Source of the DNA: Planctomycetota bacterium
GTDB lineage: Bacteria; Planctomycetota; Planctomycetia; Planctomycetales; Planctomycetaceae
DNA: 64,000 bases
Direction of reading: 5' to 3'
NCBI GenBank assembly: GCA_018242525.1
Contig: JAFEBS010000023.1
Coordinates: 186,001 to 250,000 of the forward strand
Each line of letters begins with the position of its first letter. Positions within the stretch are counted from its first letter, which is position 1. A model generated the notes under the pieces. That model was given only the letters and a program-made list of their open reading frames with translations. It made no database searches and had not been told where the DNA came from. The translations under genes and the position numbers were made by a program. This document shows, one piece after another, positions 17,444-28,220 of this stretch.

Positions 17444-18481
17444 TTACTTGCTCCGGGCGGTTCGCTCGGTCTGCTTGCGGAAGTACTGATCGATGGCTCG
17501 TTGATAGTGGGAGGGGAAATTGCGGTTCAGGTCACTCTTGGCCCTGGCTTGATCCTTGTCCGGCAGGTTGCCCCACTGGCCATCCTTGCCAAACTTCTTC
17601 TTGTCGACCTCGCCAGGGGCTTCGGCCCCCTTCACGCTGCTGTCGTTGGCGGGATTGCTGGACTGGTTGTTCTGTCCCCCTTCACCATCCCCGCCGCCAC
17701 CGCCGCCCCCCTGTTGCTGTTCGACCTTCTTGATGATTTCGTCCAGTTCACTGATGATCCGCTCCTGCACCCCCTGGACCCGTTCCCCGGCTCGACCCAA
17801 CTCGAGTCGCCTTTCAGAATCGCTCATCAGCCGGGCGACCTCACCCAACGACTTTTCTTCCAGCCCCTGCAGGTCGGCCTGCATCAGGGTGGCGGTGGCC
17901 GAGTACCGGACGGGGACTCGTTCGACATTTTTCAACAGTTGTTCCAGCGACTGCAGAGCCGGCTTGATCTCCAGCAATCCCTGCTGTGCAACGGCCTTGA
18001 AGAAGAACAGGCTGGCAGGATCGACAACTTGACGCGGATCGACGGCGTTCAACTGATCGATCGCCTCGTCGAACATCCGGCGTTCGACCAGATAGCGGCC
18101 ATAGAACAGGGACAGGTTGGAGACTTCCAGCGGATCGCGCCCCGGCTGCTTCAGAAACGTCCCGTCGGGCGGCAGCAGGATGGGGGACGACGCGTTGCAG
18201 GCGGTCACCAGTTTGGCGGCATCCGCATCGATGGCGGCAAACGACCGGACGACCAGTTCCAGGACCCGATCTGCCTCTTCGGAAACCGCGTCGCCAGCCC
18301 AGACGGCGGCCAGATCCCGCTGCTGTTGTTCGGTGACATTCGGCTGCGCCGCCGCCCAGTTCAGGATCTGGGTCCGGGCTTCTTCCAGCTTCGTCGGGGC
18401 ATACACCTCGTTGGCCGCGTGACTCAAGGAAACCAGTGAGGCACACAGGGCGATTGACAGCGAGTGAACGTGCATCCGCAT
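17444..18481 (-). CDS. Exported helical protein of the MoxR operon
   Basis: About 345 residues with a signal peptide (MHVHSLSIALCASLVSLSHA). The middle is helical and TPR-like in spacing: LSLFYGRYLVERRMFDEAIDQL, then LFFFKAVAQQGLLEIKPALQSLEQLL. A coiled coil (RVQGVQERIISELDEIIKKVEQQQ) precedes a glycine-rich linker and a basic C-terminus with HYQRAIDQYFRKQTER. The ATG at 18481 or 18475 starts the signal peptide; the frame upstream is not used. I do not know the family by name, but very similar gene arrangements accompany the MoxR/VWA cluster in planctomycetes. It probably binds another envelope component of the same operon. Confidence 0.8.
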   Translation of the reverse strand: MRMHVHSLSIALCASLVSLSHAANEVYAPTKLEEARTQILNWAAAQPNVTEQQQRDLAAVWAGDAVSEEADRVLELVVRSFAAIDADAAKLVTACNASSPILLPPDGTFLKQPGRDPLEVSNLSLFYGRYLVERRMFDEAIDQLNAVDPRQVVDPASLFFFKAVAQQGLLEIKPALQSLEQLLKNVERVPVRYSATATLMQADLQGLEEKSLGEVARLMSDSERRLELGRAGERVQGVQERIISELDEIIKKVEQQQGGGGGGGDGEGGQNNQSSNPANDSSVKGAEAPGEVDKKKFGKDGQWGNLPDKDQARAKSDLNRNFPSHYQRAIDQYFRKQTERTARSK

Positions 18482-18539
18482 TTGGAAACCTTCGCTGAAA
18501 GATCGGGACGTTGGACGGGCTGGAAACGCAGGATCGTGA

Positions 18540-20465
18540 TTATTCGTTTTTGCCGGTGGCCAGGTCATGCGTGGCACGCTGGACCTTGGCCTGACGGTCA
18601 GACAGTTGTTTCAGTTGCGAGACGAGATCGACATCCAGCGCCTGTTCCCCATCGACCATCCGCCCAAACTGCTTCGTGCGGCGATTAACGCGGTATTGCA
18701 GGGAGCGGAGCATTTTCAGTTCCGCCAGCTTGTTGACCAGCGGCGACTGTTGTTGCTGCTGCTGTTGCTGTTGTTGCTGCTGTTGTTTCTTGTCCTTGAG
18801 TTTTTCGAGTTCCTTCTGCAGGGCTTCCAGGATTTCCCGCAGCGATTCGACGATATCCTGTTCGATATTCTGGGTGATTTCACCCACGTCCGCTCGTTCC
18901 AGACGGCGGGCGACGGTCAGCATGTCGTCGCGGATCTGTTCGACCGCTTCCGGGAACGCGACCGAGGACCCTTCTTCCTTGAGCAGGGTCAGGGCCTTGG
19001 CAGCCAGCAGAGTGATTGCTTCCTCATTGCGGGCCAGTTCGACGGACCGATTGCGATGTCGGTCGTTGCGTTTGTCGACGGGGACGGCGTGGATGCCAAG
19101 CGTCCCGTTGTTCACCGCTTCCTGCTGCAGCAGCATGTCACGGAACCGCGCCTCCAGCGCGGCCAGCACCATGGCTCGTTCTTCTTCGCGCAGTTGTCGC
19201 AGGATTTCTTCCAGCTTTTCTTTAGCTTTCAACAGGTTGGCCAGGGCCTGATCCTGATTGTCGGACGCCTTGTCGTTCTTTTTCTTCTTCAGCTCCTCGA
19301 TGGCCCGATCCATCTCTTTCTTGGCTTTTTCGATTTCATCGCGACCGGGCGTCTTGTCCGATTTCTCAGCATCATCGCTCTGATTCTGGTCTTGCTGCTG
19401 CTGATCCTGCTGGGGTTGGTCCGGCTGATCCTGGGGCTGACCCTCTTGGGGTTTACCGGGTTGAGGCTTGCCCGGCTTGGGTTTTCCGGGCTTGGGCTTC
19501 CCACTGTCACTCGGCTTTCCCTCCTTGGGATCGCCAGGCTTGGGATCTTTTGAGTCACCCGGTTTCGGATCTCCAGGCTTGGCCTCTTTCGGCTCGCCGG
19601 GTTTTGGGTCACCAGGTTTCGGTTCGCCCGGTTTGGCTTCCTTGGTTTCCCCGGGCTTGGATTCCTTCGGATCGGTGGGCTTGCCACTGGGATCCTTCTT
19701 GTCCGGATTCTTTGGATCTCCCTCCTTGGGATCACCGTCCTTGGCATCGCCACCCTTGGAGTCCTCGTCTTTCGTATCACCGTCCTTCTGGTCGCCATCC
19801 TTTTTGTCGGAGGCTGTTCCGTCCTTCTTTTCCTTGTCGGACTTCTTCTGCGCGTCCTGGCCGTCGATTTTCTGGACGAGCTTTTCGGTACCTTCGGCCA
19901 CTTTCTTTTGCTGCTGTTGCAAGTCATTGGGGTCCGCTCCGCGTTCGGTGTTGATGCGGGCGTCGGTCTGCTTGGCGATCAGCTTGTCGACATCTTTAAT
20001 CAGGTCCTTGATGCGGGCCCGTTCCTTTTCGATTTCGTCGTGACGATCTTCGCTCATCAGCAGTTCCAGGACGGCCTGCATGTGAACGATGACATCTTCT
20101 TCGCGTTCGATGGCTTCGCCGAGCTGATCTTTCTTCAGGAACTCGGTGATCTTCAGCAGTTGATCGTGAACGCGCGTTTCCTGGCTTTTTCCCTTCGCCC
20201 GGAACAGCAACTCGGCGCGCTGCGGATCATTCTTCCGCAAGTATTCGGACAGTTGATGCAGGGTGTCTTCGAAGCGTTGATAGCGCAGCGAGATCGCATC
20301 CTGGGTTGCCGACAAAGGAGCGGCCACCGGGGCGTCGCCGTTGGCGGGTTTCGCCGGTGGAGTCACTTGAGCGGGGGCAGCATCCTGGGCGCTGACGATG
20401 CGGGCCAGACCGATGCAGGCGACCAGACTGAACAGCCGGAACAAAGCGAATCCCACTGATTTCAT
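18540..20465 (-). CDS. Exported coiled-coil protein with KPGDP repeats and polyglutamine
   Basis: 641 residues. A good ribosome binding site (AGGGAG) sits before ATG 20465, and residues 1-26 form a signal peptide. The order is: a helical part to about residue 175, a charged low-complexity part of about 150 residues built from KDGD and [10 protein letters not shown] units, a helical part with long coiled coils, a run of 13 glutamines, and a basic helical C-terminus. The charged and proline-rich part suggests an extended, possibly wall-spanning linker. No enzymatic motif is seen. It lies between the large DUF4175-like gene and the helical protein gene and probably forms a complex with them; this is inferred from operon membership only. 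Confidence 0.82.
   Translation of the reverse strand: MKSVGFALFRLFSLVACIGLARIVSAQDAAPAQVTPPAKPANGDAPVAAPLSATQDAISLRYQRFEDTLHQLSEYLRKNDPQRAELLFRAKGKSQETRVHDQLLKITEFLKKDQLGEAIEREEDVIVHMQAVLELLMSEDRHDEIEKERARIKDLIKDVDKLIAKQTDARINTERGADPNDLQQQQKKVAEGTEKLVQKIDGQDAQKKSDKEKKDGTASDKKDGDQKDGDTKDEDSKGGDAKDGDPKEGDPKNPDKKDPSGKPTDPKESKPGETKEAKPGEPKPGDPKPGEPKEAKPGDPKPGDSKDPKPGDPKEGKPSDSGKPKPGKPKPGKPQPGKPQEGQPQDQPDQPQQDQQQQDQNQSDDAEKSDKTPGRDEIEKAKKEMDRAIEELKKKKNDKASDNQDQALANLLKAKEKLEEILRQLREEERAMVLAALEARFRDMLLQQEAVNNGTLGIHAVPVDKRNDRHRNRSVELARNEEAITLLAAKALTLLKEEGSSVAFPEAVEQIRDDMLTVARRLERADVGEITQNIEQDIVESLREILEALQKELEKLKDKKQQQQQQQQQQQQQSPLVNKLAELKMLRSLQYRVNRRTKQFGRMVDGEQALDVDLVSQLKQLSDRQAKVQRATHDLATGKNE
18748..18786 (-). 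repeat. CAG/CAA tract encoding 13 glutamines
   Basis: Thirteen consecutive glutamine codons (mixed CAG and CAA) within the KPGDP/polyQ protein. The in-frame trinucleotide pattern allows length change by slippage without frameshift. Confidence 0.95.
19380..19830 (-). repeat. Low-complexity coding region (KDGD/KPGDP units)
   Basis: DNA encoding imperfect repeats of KDGD, DPKEGD, KPGDPK and KPGKP, about 150 residues. The sequence repeats degenerately in units of 9 to 21 bases, always in frame, and could expand or contract by recombination. Confidence 0.85.
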
Positions 20466-20726
20466 CGCTCGATCTCCCTGTGAACTCCATGTTCGTCCGG
20501 TCCAGCCGACCGAACCCTGTACAGTATATCCTCGACCAGCCAATCCGTCGCCATCCGTTTTTCCCCGGAAACCCCTGAAAATCGTGTGCCACGGGAACCT
20601 GAATGTCGCCGATTCGCAGGGACATCCGTCCGATTTCACCATCGATCGGGGGCATTCCGATCGCCAGCGAGCTGACGCCCGCAAAACCGAAGAACGACGC
20701 TCCCCCGCTTCGACCGCACTTCGTAA

Positions 20727-23315
20727 CTAATCCAACAGTCCCTTAATGGCGTTCTCTTTTCGTTTCCGTTTCGTCTCTTCCAGCAATTCCTGCTGAGCCT
20801 TGATGTTGGCCTTCAGTTGTTCCACAACCTCATGGAACTTCGCGAGTTCCCTCATTTCAGACAGGATTAGTTCCATCGACTGAATCATCGTGTCCAGGGA
20901 ATCACCTGCCTCGTCCATCGGCCCGGTTGGACTCGTGTTTTTGTCCAGGGCGAGCTTAAACAGTCCCAGGGAAGTGTCGGTGGCCGGGAAGCTGGTCCCG
21001 TTGATCTGCCGCAGTGGGGCAATGATCCGGTCGTCCAGACGCTCCAGCATGAGCGGAGTATCGGCAGCGTTGTTGACCAGTTCTTCCCGGATGTCCACGA
21101 ACGAGGATTCGACGCCCGAAGTTTCGACAGCGTTTTTCCGCACAGCGTGCAGCGACCGGTCCGCACAGGCGGCCAGGCCTTGGCTGAGGTCCATCATGCG
21201 TTCGGCATCCGGTGCAGTGCCGGCCTGTTTCAGCGTGGCGGCTTCGTCCGCTCGTTCCCGTTGAACCCTCAATTCCTGCCGGGCCTGTTTCAACTCGACA
21301 ATGATCTGCTCGAACCGCTTGCGGATGTTGATTTCGCGGGCATACAGCATCGACAGCAGTTCTTCTTCGGACACGATCGTAAAGACGTATTTCATTCCGT
21401 ACGCGCGATGTGCGGGGAGTTCCGAAACCGGCACCTCTCTGGGAGGCTCGGTCTCGGTGCTGACCGTTGCAGCCTTGACGGGCACCGGCTTTGAAGCCTC
21501 AAGGACAGTGCAGCCGTCGATGGCCGAGACACTGACCATCAACTTCTGGCCGATCGACAAATCCAGCGGAAGTACGTCGAACCGTTCAAACGGCTCGGAC
21601 TCGCTCCGTTGCAGAGTCAACTCTCGCAGGCTCCTGTCAGGCGGTGACTGGAACATCCGCGGCGACCACGCTTGTGCATCGTCAATCCGGTAATCTAATC
21701 GGGCGGACACAACACCGTAGTCGTCGGCCAGCGTCCCGGCGATCGGAATACGGGCTTTGCGGGTAATCGAGGAGCCGATCCCCTTCAGTTCGGTTGTAAC
21801 CAGCGGCGGTTGATCCACGATGCCGTTGATGGTGAATCGCGCCGGACTGATGCTGGTGATTCCATCAGAGTCCTCCAACACAATGCGGATGGCTGTGTCC
21901 GCGGGGAGCGGCAATGGGAACGTCAACGGCTGGTTGGTTTCCGCGGCACTCCGCAAAAGTTCCGGCAACTTCGTGGCACCATCCGGTGCCAGAACGAACG
22001 GCAATGCAATCTGATCGGCTGCGCCGGACCAGATCGCCTGCGTCATCAAATCCGGACAGGGAACCTGGATTTCTGGCCTGCCGTCCAGCGATTTCAAGCT
22101 GATCGACGCGATTGGTATGCCAGCGCTTCCGGCGGTCGCGTCGGGGGCGTGCAGGTTCATTTCCCAGCGTTCAGGTCCTGCGTCCCCTTCGATCCGCAGG
22201 TGCTGCAGTGACTTGTTTGACAGCACATTCAAGACGAAGTCCGTCGCGAGTGGCAACGAAGTCTGAGCCCCATTCACTTCATGCTGCGTGCGCACGACTT
22301 TGCCATCGGAACGCTGGTTCAAGCCCGTGTACTCGGGGAACAGGCAGTGCAGCGTGATTTGAGCGACGTCGGGCGGTTGAACGACGTGAACGTGGTAGGC
22401 CGAGGCGTTTGTGAAGTCGCCCCCGGTGACCCACAGGTCGGCATCATCGAGCAATCCGGGCAGCGTGTGGCGGAACGGCTGGTCACCGACACGGGTCAGG
22501 TAGACTCGCACGTTCCCCCGGCCGTTGGCCAGGCGGGCGTCGAGCCGAACCTGGGACGGGGCCTTCTTCCCGTGGGGGACATCCACCTGCAAAGTCAGAT
22601 CTGTTCCCTTGGCGTGCTTGTATCGGCCATTCGTGAAATCGCGGATCCGATCGCCCGGCTGGGCGACGACGCGTATGACCAGTTCGGTTTCGCGTGGCCA
22701 ATATCCATTCTGCAGGGACAGATACCCGGCGATCCAGCGTTCCATCGCGGCGGTGTTGGTCACCGCCAACCCCAGGATCGAAGCGACCAGCACGCTGGCC
22801 ATCAGGATCGCCCGTCGAATCGGCTTCTTGTCGAAGACACCCCCCAGGTCCAGTCGCCCGGCGGCGCGAGCCGCGTCAACGATGGTCTGGCGGAGCATGG
22901 CGGCGGTGATCGGGCTGGTTGCCGGATCGGTTTCATCGGCCGCTTCGACGGCGGTAATCAACCGATCATCCAGTTCTGGAAACCGGCGTTCCAGAACCAG
23001 CGCCAATGCACGAGCTCGCAGGGATCGCAGCAATCGCAAGGCGACCCAGGCCACCAGTCCAAACGTCAGCAGGCCAATGCCACTGAGCAGGACGACGGCG
23101 CGAAACCAACGAGGCAACTCGAGGCGACTCAACTGAAAGTAACAGAGATCCACCAGGAAGCTGCCCCAGAACAAGGCGCCCAGCAGGGCAATGACCAGGG
23201 CGATCCCTTCCAGGAACACGTAACGGCGAATTCGCGACCGCAGTTGGTCCAGAACCGCTGCCGCTTCCGGCGGAAGTGCCTGTGGCCTGGAGGTTTTCGG
23301 GTTCGAGGAACTCAT
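20727..23315 (-). CDS. Large membrane protein, DUF4175-like
   Basis: 862 residues. Two membrane helices near the N-terminus (about 36-58 and 70-95), a third near 165-190, then a large extracytoplasmic region of beta-type segments such as PPLVTTELKGIGSSITRKARIPIAG, and a C-terminal coiled coil (EINIRKRFEQIIVELKQARQ). The arrangement follows the DUF4175-type proteins that sit beside MoxR/VWA genes in other bacteria. Probable role: scaffold of an envelope complex chaperoned by MoxR. A gap of 261 bases separates it from the next gene down, the largest in the operon, so an internal promoter is possible there; I see no clear one. Confidence 0.82.
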   Translation of the reverse strand: MSSSNPKTSRPQALPPEAAAVLDQLRSRIRRYVFLEGIALVIALLGALFWGSFLVDLCYFQLSRLELPRWFRAVVLLSGIGLLTFGLVAWVALRLLRSLRARALALVLERRFPELDDRLITAVEAADETDPATSPITAAMLRQTIVDAARAAGRLDLGGVFDKKPIRRAILMASVLVASILGLAVTNTAAMERWIAGYLSLQNGYWPRETELVIRVVAQPGDRIRDFTNGRYKHAKGTDLTLQVDVPHGKKAPSQVRLDARLANGRGNVRVYLTRVGDQPFRHTLPGLLDDADLWVTGGDFTNASAYHVHVVQPPDVAQITLHCLFPEYTGLNQRSDGKVVRTQHEVNGAQTSLPLATDFVLNVLSNKSLQHLRIEGDAGPERWEMNLHAPDATAGSAGIPIASISLKSLDGRPEIQVPCPDLMTQAIWSGAADQIALPFVLAPDGATKLPELLRSAAETNQPLTFPLPLPADTAIRIVLEDSDGITSISPARFTINGIVDQPPLVTTELKGIGSSITRKARIPIAGTLADDYGVVSARLDYRIDDAQAWSPRMFQSPPDRSLRELTLQRSESEPFERFDVLPLDLSIGQKLMVSVSAIDGCTVLEASKPVPVKAATVSTETEPPREVPVSELPAHRAYGMKYVFTIVSEEELLSMLYAREINIRKRFEQIIVELKQARQELRVQRERADEAATLKQAGTAPDAERMMDLSQGLAACADRSLHAVRKNAVETSGVESSFVDIREELVNNAADTPLMLERLDDRIIAPLRQINGTSFPATDTSLGLFKLALDKNTSPTGPMDEAGDSLDTMIQSMELILSEMRELAKFHEVVEQLKANIKAQQELLEETKRKRKENAIKGLLD

Positions 23316-23403
23316 TCCGATTCCTGCAATCTATGACGAAGTTTCCGGGGTCGCACCGAACTCTCACGAGTTCGGCTACCCAGTTCCAGGCTCTCGCAAA
23401 ACA

Positions 23404-25881
23404 CTAGGCCAGTTTCAACAGCTTTCGAGTCAACCATTCGACCGACAACAACCCGACCAGCAGATACATCACCCAGTCACGATCCCACAAAGTTCGAAGA
23501 CGTTCGGGAATGTAGAATTGTTCCCCACGATTGGGAAGCAGTCCTGGCAATTCCGCAACGGCCTTGTCGAGCGGCAGGTATTGACCACCGGTATCCCGTG
23601 CCAGTTCGGTCAGCAGGCGGACATTCTGACGGATATTCTCGTCTTCCAGCCTGGGGGTGGTCACCTTGACTTCGGCATTCATTCGTTCCCGGGATTCGGG
23701 CAGTTGCACTTCCAGCTTGTAGGTCCCCGGCAGGCTGGCCCGGAAATCTCCCACGTATTCGCCCGGTTGAGCGGGATCGCGACGCAACAGACGGGTGGGA
23801 GTAAACGGGCGGCCGTTTGGATCGAACAGATCGAAGGGGACGGTCGGGACATCCAGCGGTGCGAACTGAGCATCCAGCAACCGAGCGTAAACGCGGACGG
23901 TTTGACCCAGCGTGACCTTTTCACTTTCCGCCCGCAGGGAACCTCGCTTGACCCCCTTCTTGGTACGGCCCTGGGCGACTTCGCGAATCAGCTTGATCCA
24001 GAACCGGTCATAGTCGGCGTCGCTGACGGACCGCAGTCGCCACATTTCGCCGCTCCCCAGGTAGAACGATTGACCGCGGCCGACGTTTTGCGATGCCATC
24101 AGGATGGGCGGATCGCTCGCCCGCGGGTCCGAGAACCGCGCGAAGACTCGCGCCGCCGCCTTATGGCCACCCGTCGGATACGCGCGAAAGAAACCGGGGA
24201 ATTCCTTCCAGCGGGCCGCCGACGAAATCGGATCGTCGGTCAGTTGCAGGAAGCCCGCCCCCTGCCCTTCCGGTGTGAAGGCGATCGGCCATTGCTGGCT
24301 GGAATCCTGATCGAAGCGAGCGGCCGAGAAGTACGAACTGAGGATCACCGGATACAACTGACGCAGGGGTTTCAATTCGTCGTCGACTTCATCGATGCCG
24401 TCGGCCCCTGAGGCGACCTGCTGAGTGTTGACATCACCGGCGACCAGGATCAGCCCCCCCGATTCATCGGCAACCCAGTCGTACAGCAGCGGGATGGCGT
24501 CCGAGGGGATCGACTTCCAGTCGGGATCGAACGCGATGATCGCGTCGTAGTCGAACAGTTGTTCCCTCGTCGCGGGGAACGTCAGCAGCAGGTTGTTCGA
24601 TTCCTGGCTGGTTCCCGGCACACCGGTCTGCAGCAGGACATCGACGTCGAACGACTTGTGACGGAACAGTAGATTGCGGACGAACTGATAGTCACGCATC
24701 GGACCGCCGGCGAACAGCAAGACCCGTGTGGGACGATCGAAGACCGTGACCGAGGGAGTCTGCACGTTGTCCTGGACATTGAATTCGGCGACCCGTACGG
24801 CGGGTGTCGCGCGAATCGTGTAATTGGTCTTTCCCGCGACCGTGGGTGTCCGCGGGAAGACCACTTCGGCCCGGACGCCATCTTCCAGCAACGTGACACT
24901 CTTCTTTTCAATGAATGACGGATCTCCTTCTTCTCCCTCACCCAGCCCAAGCAGTTCGACGTCAACCTGCCGACCGGCCAGTCCCTGACCCTGGACGAAG
25001 ACCTTGATTTCATACGGATCGTTGATGGCGACGTCCGTGGGTGCGGCGACTTCGGCGATGGCCAGATTGACGGGTTGCTCGGTGGTTCCCGTGCCAACCG
25101 TGATCAGTCGAGTTTTGGTGGCGACGGCTCGATCATGAGTCGACGTGACGTCGATCCCCGCATTGGATCCGCCATCGGAAATCACGACGATCCCGGACAA
25201 TGTCCGGCCCGCCGTTTGACGGATCAGTTCTGCCAGGCTTTCGCCGAGGCGAGTTTCCAGTCCGCGTGGCCGCACAGTTTCAGCCCAATCCAGCGCAGTT
25301 TCCGGCTTGGCCTCCGTGGGGGCGGCGGTCGCAGAAGGAGTGGTCCCGGACTCTTTGGCGGGAACTGACAATGGGAAGACCCGGTGCGGACCATCCAGTC
25401 GCGAATCAAACGTGTAGATGCTGACTTCGTGCTGCTGGCGTAATTGTTCGATCAGCGGCGATTTGGCGAAGATCTCCTGAATGGCGTCGGCGCGCGTGGG
25501 GCCCTTGTCGCTGCCGGGCGAAGTTTCTGACGTGGCAGCGTCCGCGGGATGGCGCATCGACAGCGAAGTGTCGATGGCAAAGGCGACCCGGGACGGTCGG
25601 AACGATTGTTTCTGGGTCCGGTCAGAAGGATTCACTGCAATGATCAACAGGCTGGCCAGGACTGACAACCGCAGCAGCGTCAGCCAGGCCTTCCACCAGG
25701 GAGACAATTCGTGCGTGTCACGCAGATAGAGCCAGACAACCCAGGCGAAGACCAGCAGGCTGCCACCGAGCAGTATGAGCCAGCCCAACGTCGTTTGCGG
25801 CAGGTCCAGTTCGCGCGAAGTGAGCGTCGCCGTTGCCTCGGCGGCCAGCAGCAGTAGTGGTGGAAGAGCGTACGGTGTCAT
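23404..25881 (-). CDS. Membrane-anchored VWA-domain protein (BatA/BatB-like)
   Basis: 825 residues. Two helices near the N-terminus (LGWLILLGGSLLVFAWVVWLY and a second at about 65-85), then a VWA domain beginning at FAIDTSLSMRHP with an intact DxSxS metal site and LSGIVVISDGGSN further on. A following region contains DAIIAFDPDWKSIP and LILVAGDVNTQ, a glutamine-amidotransferase-like fold seen in related proteins. A last helix at the C-terminus (VMYLLVGLLSVEWLTRKLL) anchors the chain. The start overlaps the stop of the gene upstream by four bases (ATGA), showing translational coupling. It should bind protein partners through the metal site on the outer face of the membrane. Confidence 0.9.
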   Translation of the reverse strand: MTPYALPPLLLLAAEATATLTSRELDLPQTTLGWLILLGGSLLVFAWVVWLYLRDTHELSPWWKAWLTLLRLSVLASLLIIAVNPSDRTQKQSFRPSRVAFAIDTSLSMRHPADAATSETSPGSDKGPTRADAIQEIFAKSPLIEQLRQQHEVSIYTFDSRLDGPHRVFPLSVPAKESGTTPSATAAPTEAKPETALDWAETVRPRGLETRLGESLAELIRQTAGRTLSGIVVISDGGSNAGIDVTSTHDRAVATKTRLITVGTGTTEQPVNLAIAEVAAPTDVAINDPYEIKVFVQGQGLAGRQVDVELLGLGEGEEGDPSFIEKKSVTLLEDGVRAEVVFPRTPTVAGKTNYTIRATPAVRVAEFNVQDNVQTPSVTVFDRPTRVLLFAGGPMRDYQFVRNLLFRHKSFDVDVLLQTGVPGTSQESNNLLLTFPATREQLFDYDAIIAFDPDWKSIPSDAIPLLYDWVADESGGLILVAGDVNTQQVASGADGIDEVDDELKPLRQLYPVILSSYFSAARFDQDSSQQWPIAFTPEGQGAGFLQLTDDPISSAARWKEFPGFFRAYPTGGHKAAARVFARFSDPRASDPPILMASQNVGRGQSFYLGSGEMWRLRSVSDADYDRFWIKLIREVAQGRTKKGVKRGSLRAESEKVTLGQTVRVYARLLDAQFAPLDVPTVPFDLFDPNGRPFTPTRLLRRDPAQPGEYVGDFRASLPGTYKLEVQLPESRERMNAEVKVTTPRLEDENIRQNVRLLTELARDTGGQYLPLDKAVAELPGLLPNRGEQFYIPERLRTLWDRDWVMYLLVGLLSVEWLTRKLLKLA

Positions 25882-28178
25882 ACTGGGGTCGTGGTTCGTC
25901 GGGCAGGTTCACCCCGGCGTCCCCGGGACGCTGGTGGTGAAGCCGCGGTGTTTCGATGGTAGCTGAGTCGATACGCGAGTGCCTGTTCGGCGATCATCAG
26001 GAACAACAGGGTCCAGAGCAGCCACTGGCGGATTTCCGAACCCGCTTCCTTCCCCTGGACCCATTCCAACTGCCCGAATTCCTGCAGAGTCACCTTGTTG
26101 TTGCCACCCAGACGCTTGCGAATATCGGGGGTTGCCGCCAGTTGCAGTTCCCCTTCGCGCGGGGCGACGTTGTAGGCGATCAATCGATCTTCGGCGATCT
26201 GGCTTTGTCCTTGCAGTCGGACGGTGTAGATCCCAGGATCGTCGGTTTCGCGATAAACGGCCGACAACCGCAACGGAGCTTTGCTGCTGGTTTCCTGCTG
26301 TTCTGGAGCCGCCTGCAGACGCGTGATCCGGTCACCTTCAGATCCGGGCGACAGGATTTCGACGTTGTCGGTATAGTCGGCGGGATTCAGTGACAGTTGA
26401 ATCGGCTCGCCGACCTGACGGGTTTCCGGACTGCGGTCGGTGCGGGCGATGTACTTGATCAATTCCAACTGAACGACGACGTAGCTGTAATCGGTGGCCC
26501 AGTTGTTCCAGTCCGGCGAGGCGGTTGTCAGGAACGTGATCACGGTGCCGTTGCCGTACTGGTGTTCGAGCACCAGCGGGTCGTTGGTGCGCAGCGAGGC
26601 AATCGTGCGGACCCGATCCTTCCGTTGCTGGTCATCCTTGTTCCATTCCCTGGTGGTCGGGAAGTACTTGTCGATCCGGATGCGGGCCAGCGAAGCGTTG
26701 TTTTCTCCTTCAAACACACGGAAAAGTGGATGATCGGCCACGCGCATGTCTGCTCCGGGATTCGTGGGATCGGCAAACAGTTCGCGGGGCGCGGCATCCA
26801 GCGGCAGTGGGAACAGTCCCTGCCCATCGCGGTACAGGACATCGTTGTAGTGTGTTGGACGCAGGGAATCTCCGACAAACCAGGCCAGGCCACCACCGGC
26901 GGCCACGTACTTTTCCAATGCGTCCAGTCCGTCGGCGGGGATTTCGGAAACGTTCAGCAGGAACACCGCCCGGAAGTCATCCAGCGGTCGGCGCCGCAAG
27001 AATTCGATGTTTTCAATCACGGGGGAAAAACCGGTACTCTTGGGATCTGCCGCCAGGGCATCTGCCACGTAAGACCCCTCGTCGCCTGACGGATTTCCGT
27101 CAATAATCAGTACGGGGACCGTCTTGGGGACGTCCACCGCCAGAAACCGGGCGTTGTCTTCGGCCAACGAGTCTGTATCAATGCTGACTCGCAACTTGTG
27201 CCGCCCCGAAGTCGACAGACGGATATCGACTTCGTGCGTCACTTCGGACTGAGGATCGATCTTTTCAAACACGACCGTGACCGGGATTTTCTCGTCGTTG
27301 TCAAACAGCGCAAGCCGCACATCGGTCGCCACCTGCTGTCCACTGTTCCTGACGCCGACCTTCAGCCTGAGCGGAACATCGGCCGCAGCGACCTGGATGT
27401 CCCCCGACAACTGAGTGACAGTCAGGTTGGCATGTTGTTCGGGAACGGTTCGGACCAGGTTCACGGCGACCCCCGCCGACGTCAACTCTTCGACTGCGGC
27501 CGAGATCGCCTTTTGATCCTGCCAGTCCCGTTCGCGAAAATCCGAGATCACATGCAGGTGCTGGATCGTTCCGCGTTCACCCGCGAGCAGCTTCCGGGCG
27601 GCTTGCAGACCCGTCACCAGATCCAGAGTGCGATGGGTGCAGGGGAACGATTGTTGATCCAGCTTCGTGGACAGTTCAGTCACGAAGTCTTCGTTGACAT
27701 CACGTTCGGACAGGACGGGCTGCTCCGGCCGCGAGAGTCTCAACAGCGAGAGCTTTTGCGTGTTTGGCTGCTCGGCACCGCCGGCAGCGAGCCGGTTGAC
27801 GATCTTAATCGCTTCCGCGAACGAATTGGTTTCGCCCCAGCGATCCCGCATCGAGAGGCTGTCGTCCAGCAGCACCACATGGTGTGAACGGGCCCCGCGG
27901 AAGATCGACATCTGCGAGGGATCCAGAATCAGGCGCGAGATCAGCAGGACGATGGCGGCGACGATCAGGATTCGCAGCAGCAGGAGCAGCAGTTGTTCCA
28001 GCAGCAGGCGACGCCGGTTCCGCTGCTGGCTGGCAAGCAGAAACTCCATCGCTGCAAAGCGCACACGCCGAAACCGCATCCGATTGATCAAATGAATGAT
28101 GATCGGAGAAGCGATCAGAAACGCGCCTCCCGCGACGAATGTCGGATTGAAAAAGTGACTGGCCAGCCAGGCGTTCAT
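25878..28178 (-). CDS. BatA-domain membrane protein with VWA domain
   Basis: 766 residues. The N-terminus FFNPTFVAGGAFLIASPIIIHL is the BatA (aerotolerance regulator) module with its two helices and an arginine-rich link (MRFRRVRFAAMEFLLAS). A VWA domain starts at VVLLDDSLSMRDR, with an intact DxSxS. A helix near the C-terminus (WLLWTLLFLMIAEQALAY) and a basic tail close the protein. The CARDB-like middle (PLRLKVGVRNSGQQVATDVRL) is a second beta domain. It starts 42 bases after the DUF58 gene stops and ends overlapping the next VWA gene, so these three are surely cotranscribed. Confidence 0.92.
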   Translation of the reverse strand: MNAWLASHFFNPTFVAGGAFLIASPIIIHLINRMRFRRVRFAAMEFLLASQQRNRRRLLLEQLLLLLLRILIVAAIVLLISRLILDPSQMSIFRGARSHHVVLLDDSLSMRDRWGETNSFAEAIKIVNRLAAGGAEQPNTQKLSLLRLSRPEQPVLSERDVNEDFVTELSTKLDQQSFPCTHRTLDLVTGLQAARKLLAGERGTIQHLHVISDFRERDWQDQKAISAAVEELTSAGVAVNLVRTVPEQHANLTVTQLSGDIQVAAADVPLRLKVGVRNSGQQVATDVRLALFDNDEKIPVTVVFEKIDPQSEVTHEVDIRLSTSGRHKLRVSIDTDSLAEDNARFLAVDVPKTVPVLIIDGNPSGDEGSYVADALAADPKSTGFSPVIENIEFLRRRPLDDFRAVFLLNVSEIPADGLDALEKYVAAGGGLAWFVGDSLRPTHYNDVLYRDGQGLFPLPLDAAPRELFADPTNPGADMRVADHPLFRVFEGENNASLARIRIDKYFPTTREWNKDDQQRKDRVRTIASLRTNDPLVLEHQYGNGTVITFLTTASPDWNNWATDYSYVVVQLELIKYIARTDRSPETRQVGEPIQLSLNPADYTDNVEILSPGSEGDRITRLQAAPEQQETSSKAPLRLSAVYRETDDPGIYTVRLQGQSQIAEDRLIAYNVAPREGELQLAATPDIRKRLGGNNKVTLQEFGQLEWVQGKEAGSEIRQWLLWTLLFLMIAEQALAYRLSYHRNTAASPPASRGRRGEPARRTTTPV

Positions 28179-28220
28179 AGGGATTTCAATTGTTGAATTG
28201 CGAACTCGTCCAAAGCGTCA

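Noticed and set aside
19468..20043. Long plus-strand frame opposite the KPGDP protein
   Set aside because: It is the antisense of a low-complexity coding repeat; its Gly/Phe/Pro pattern follows from the codons of the real gene.
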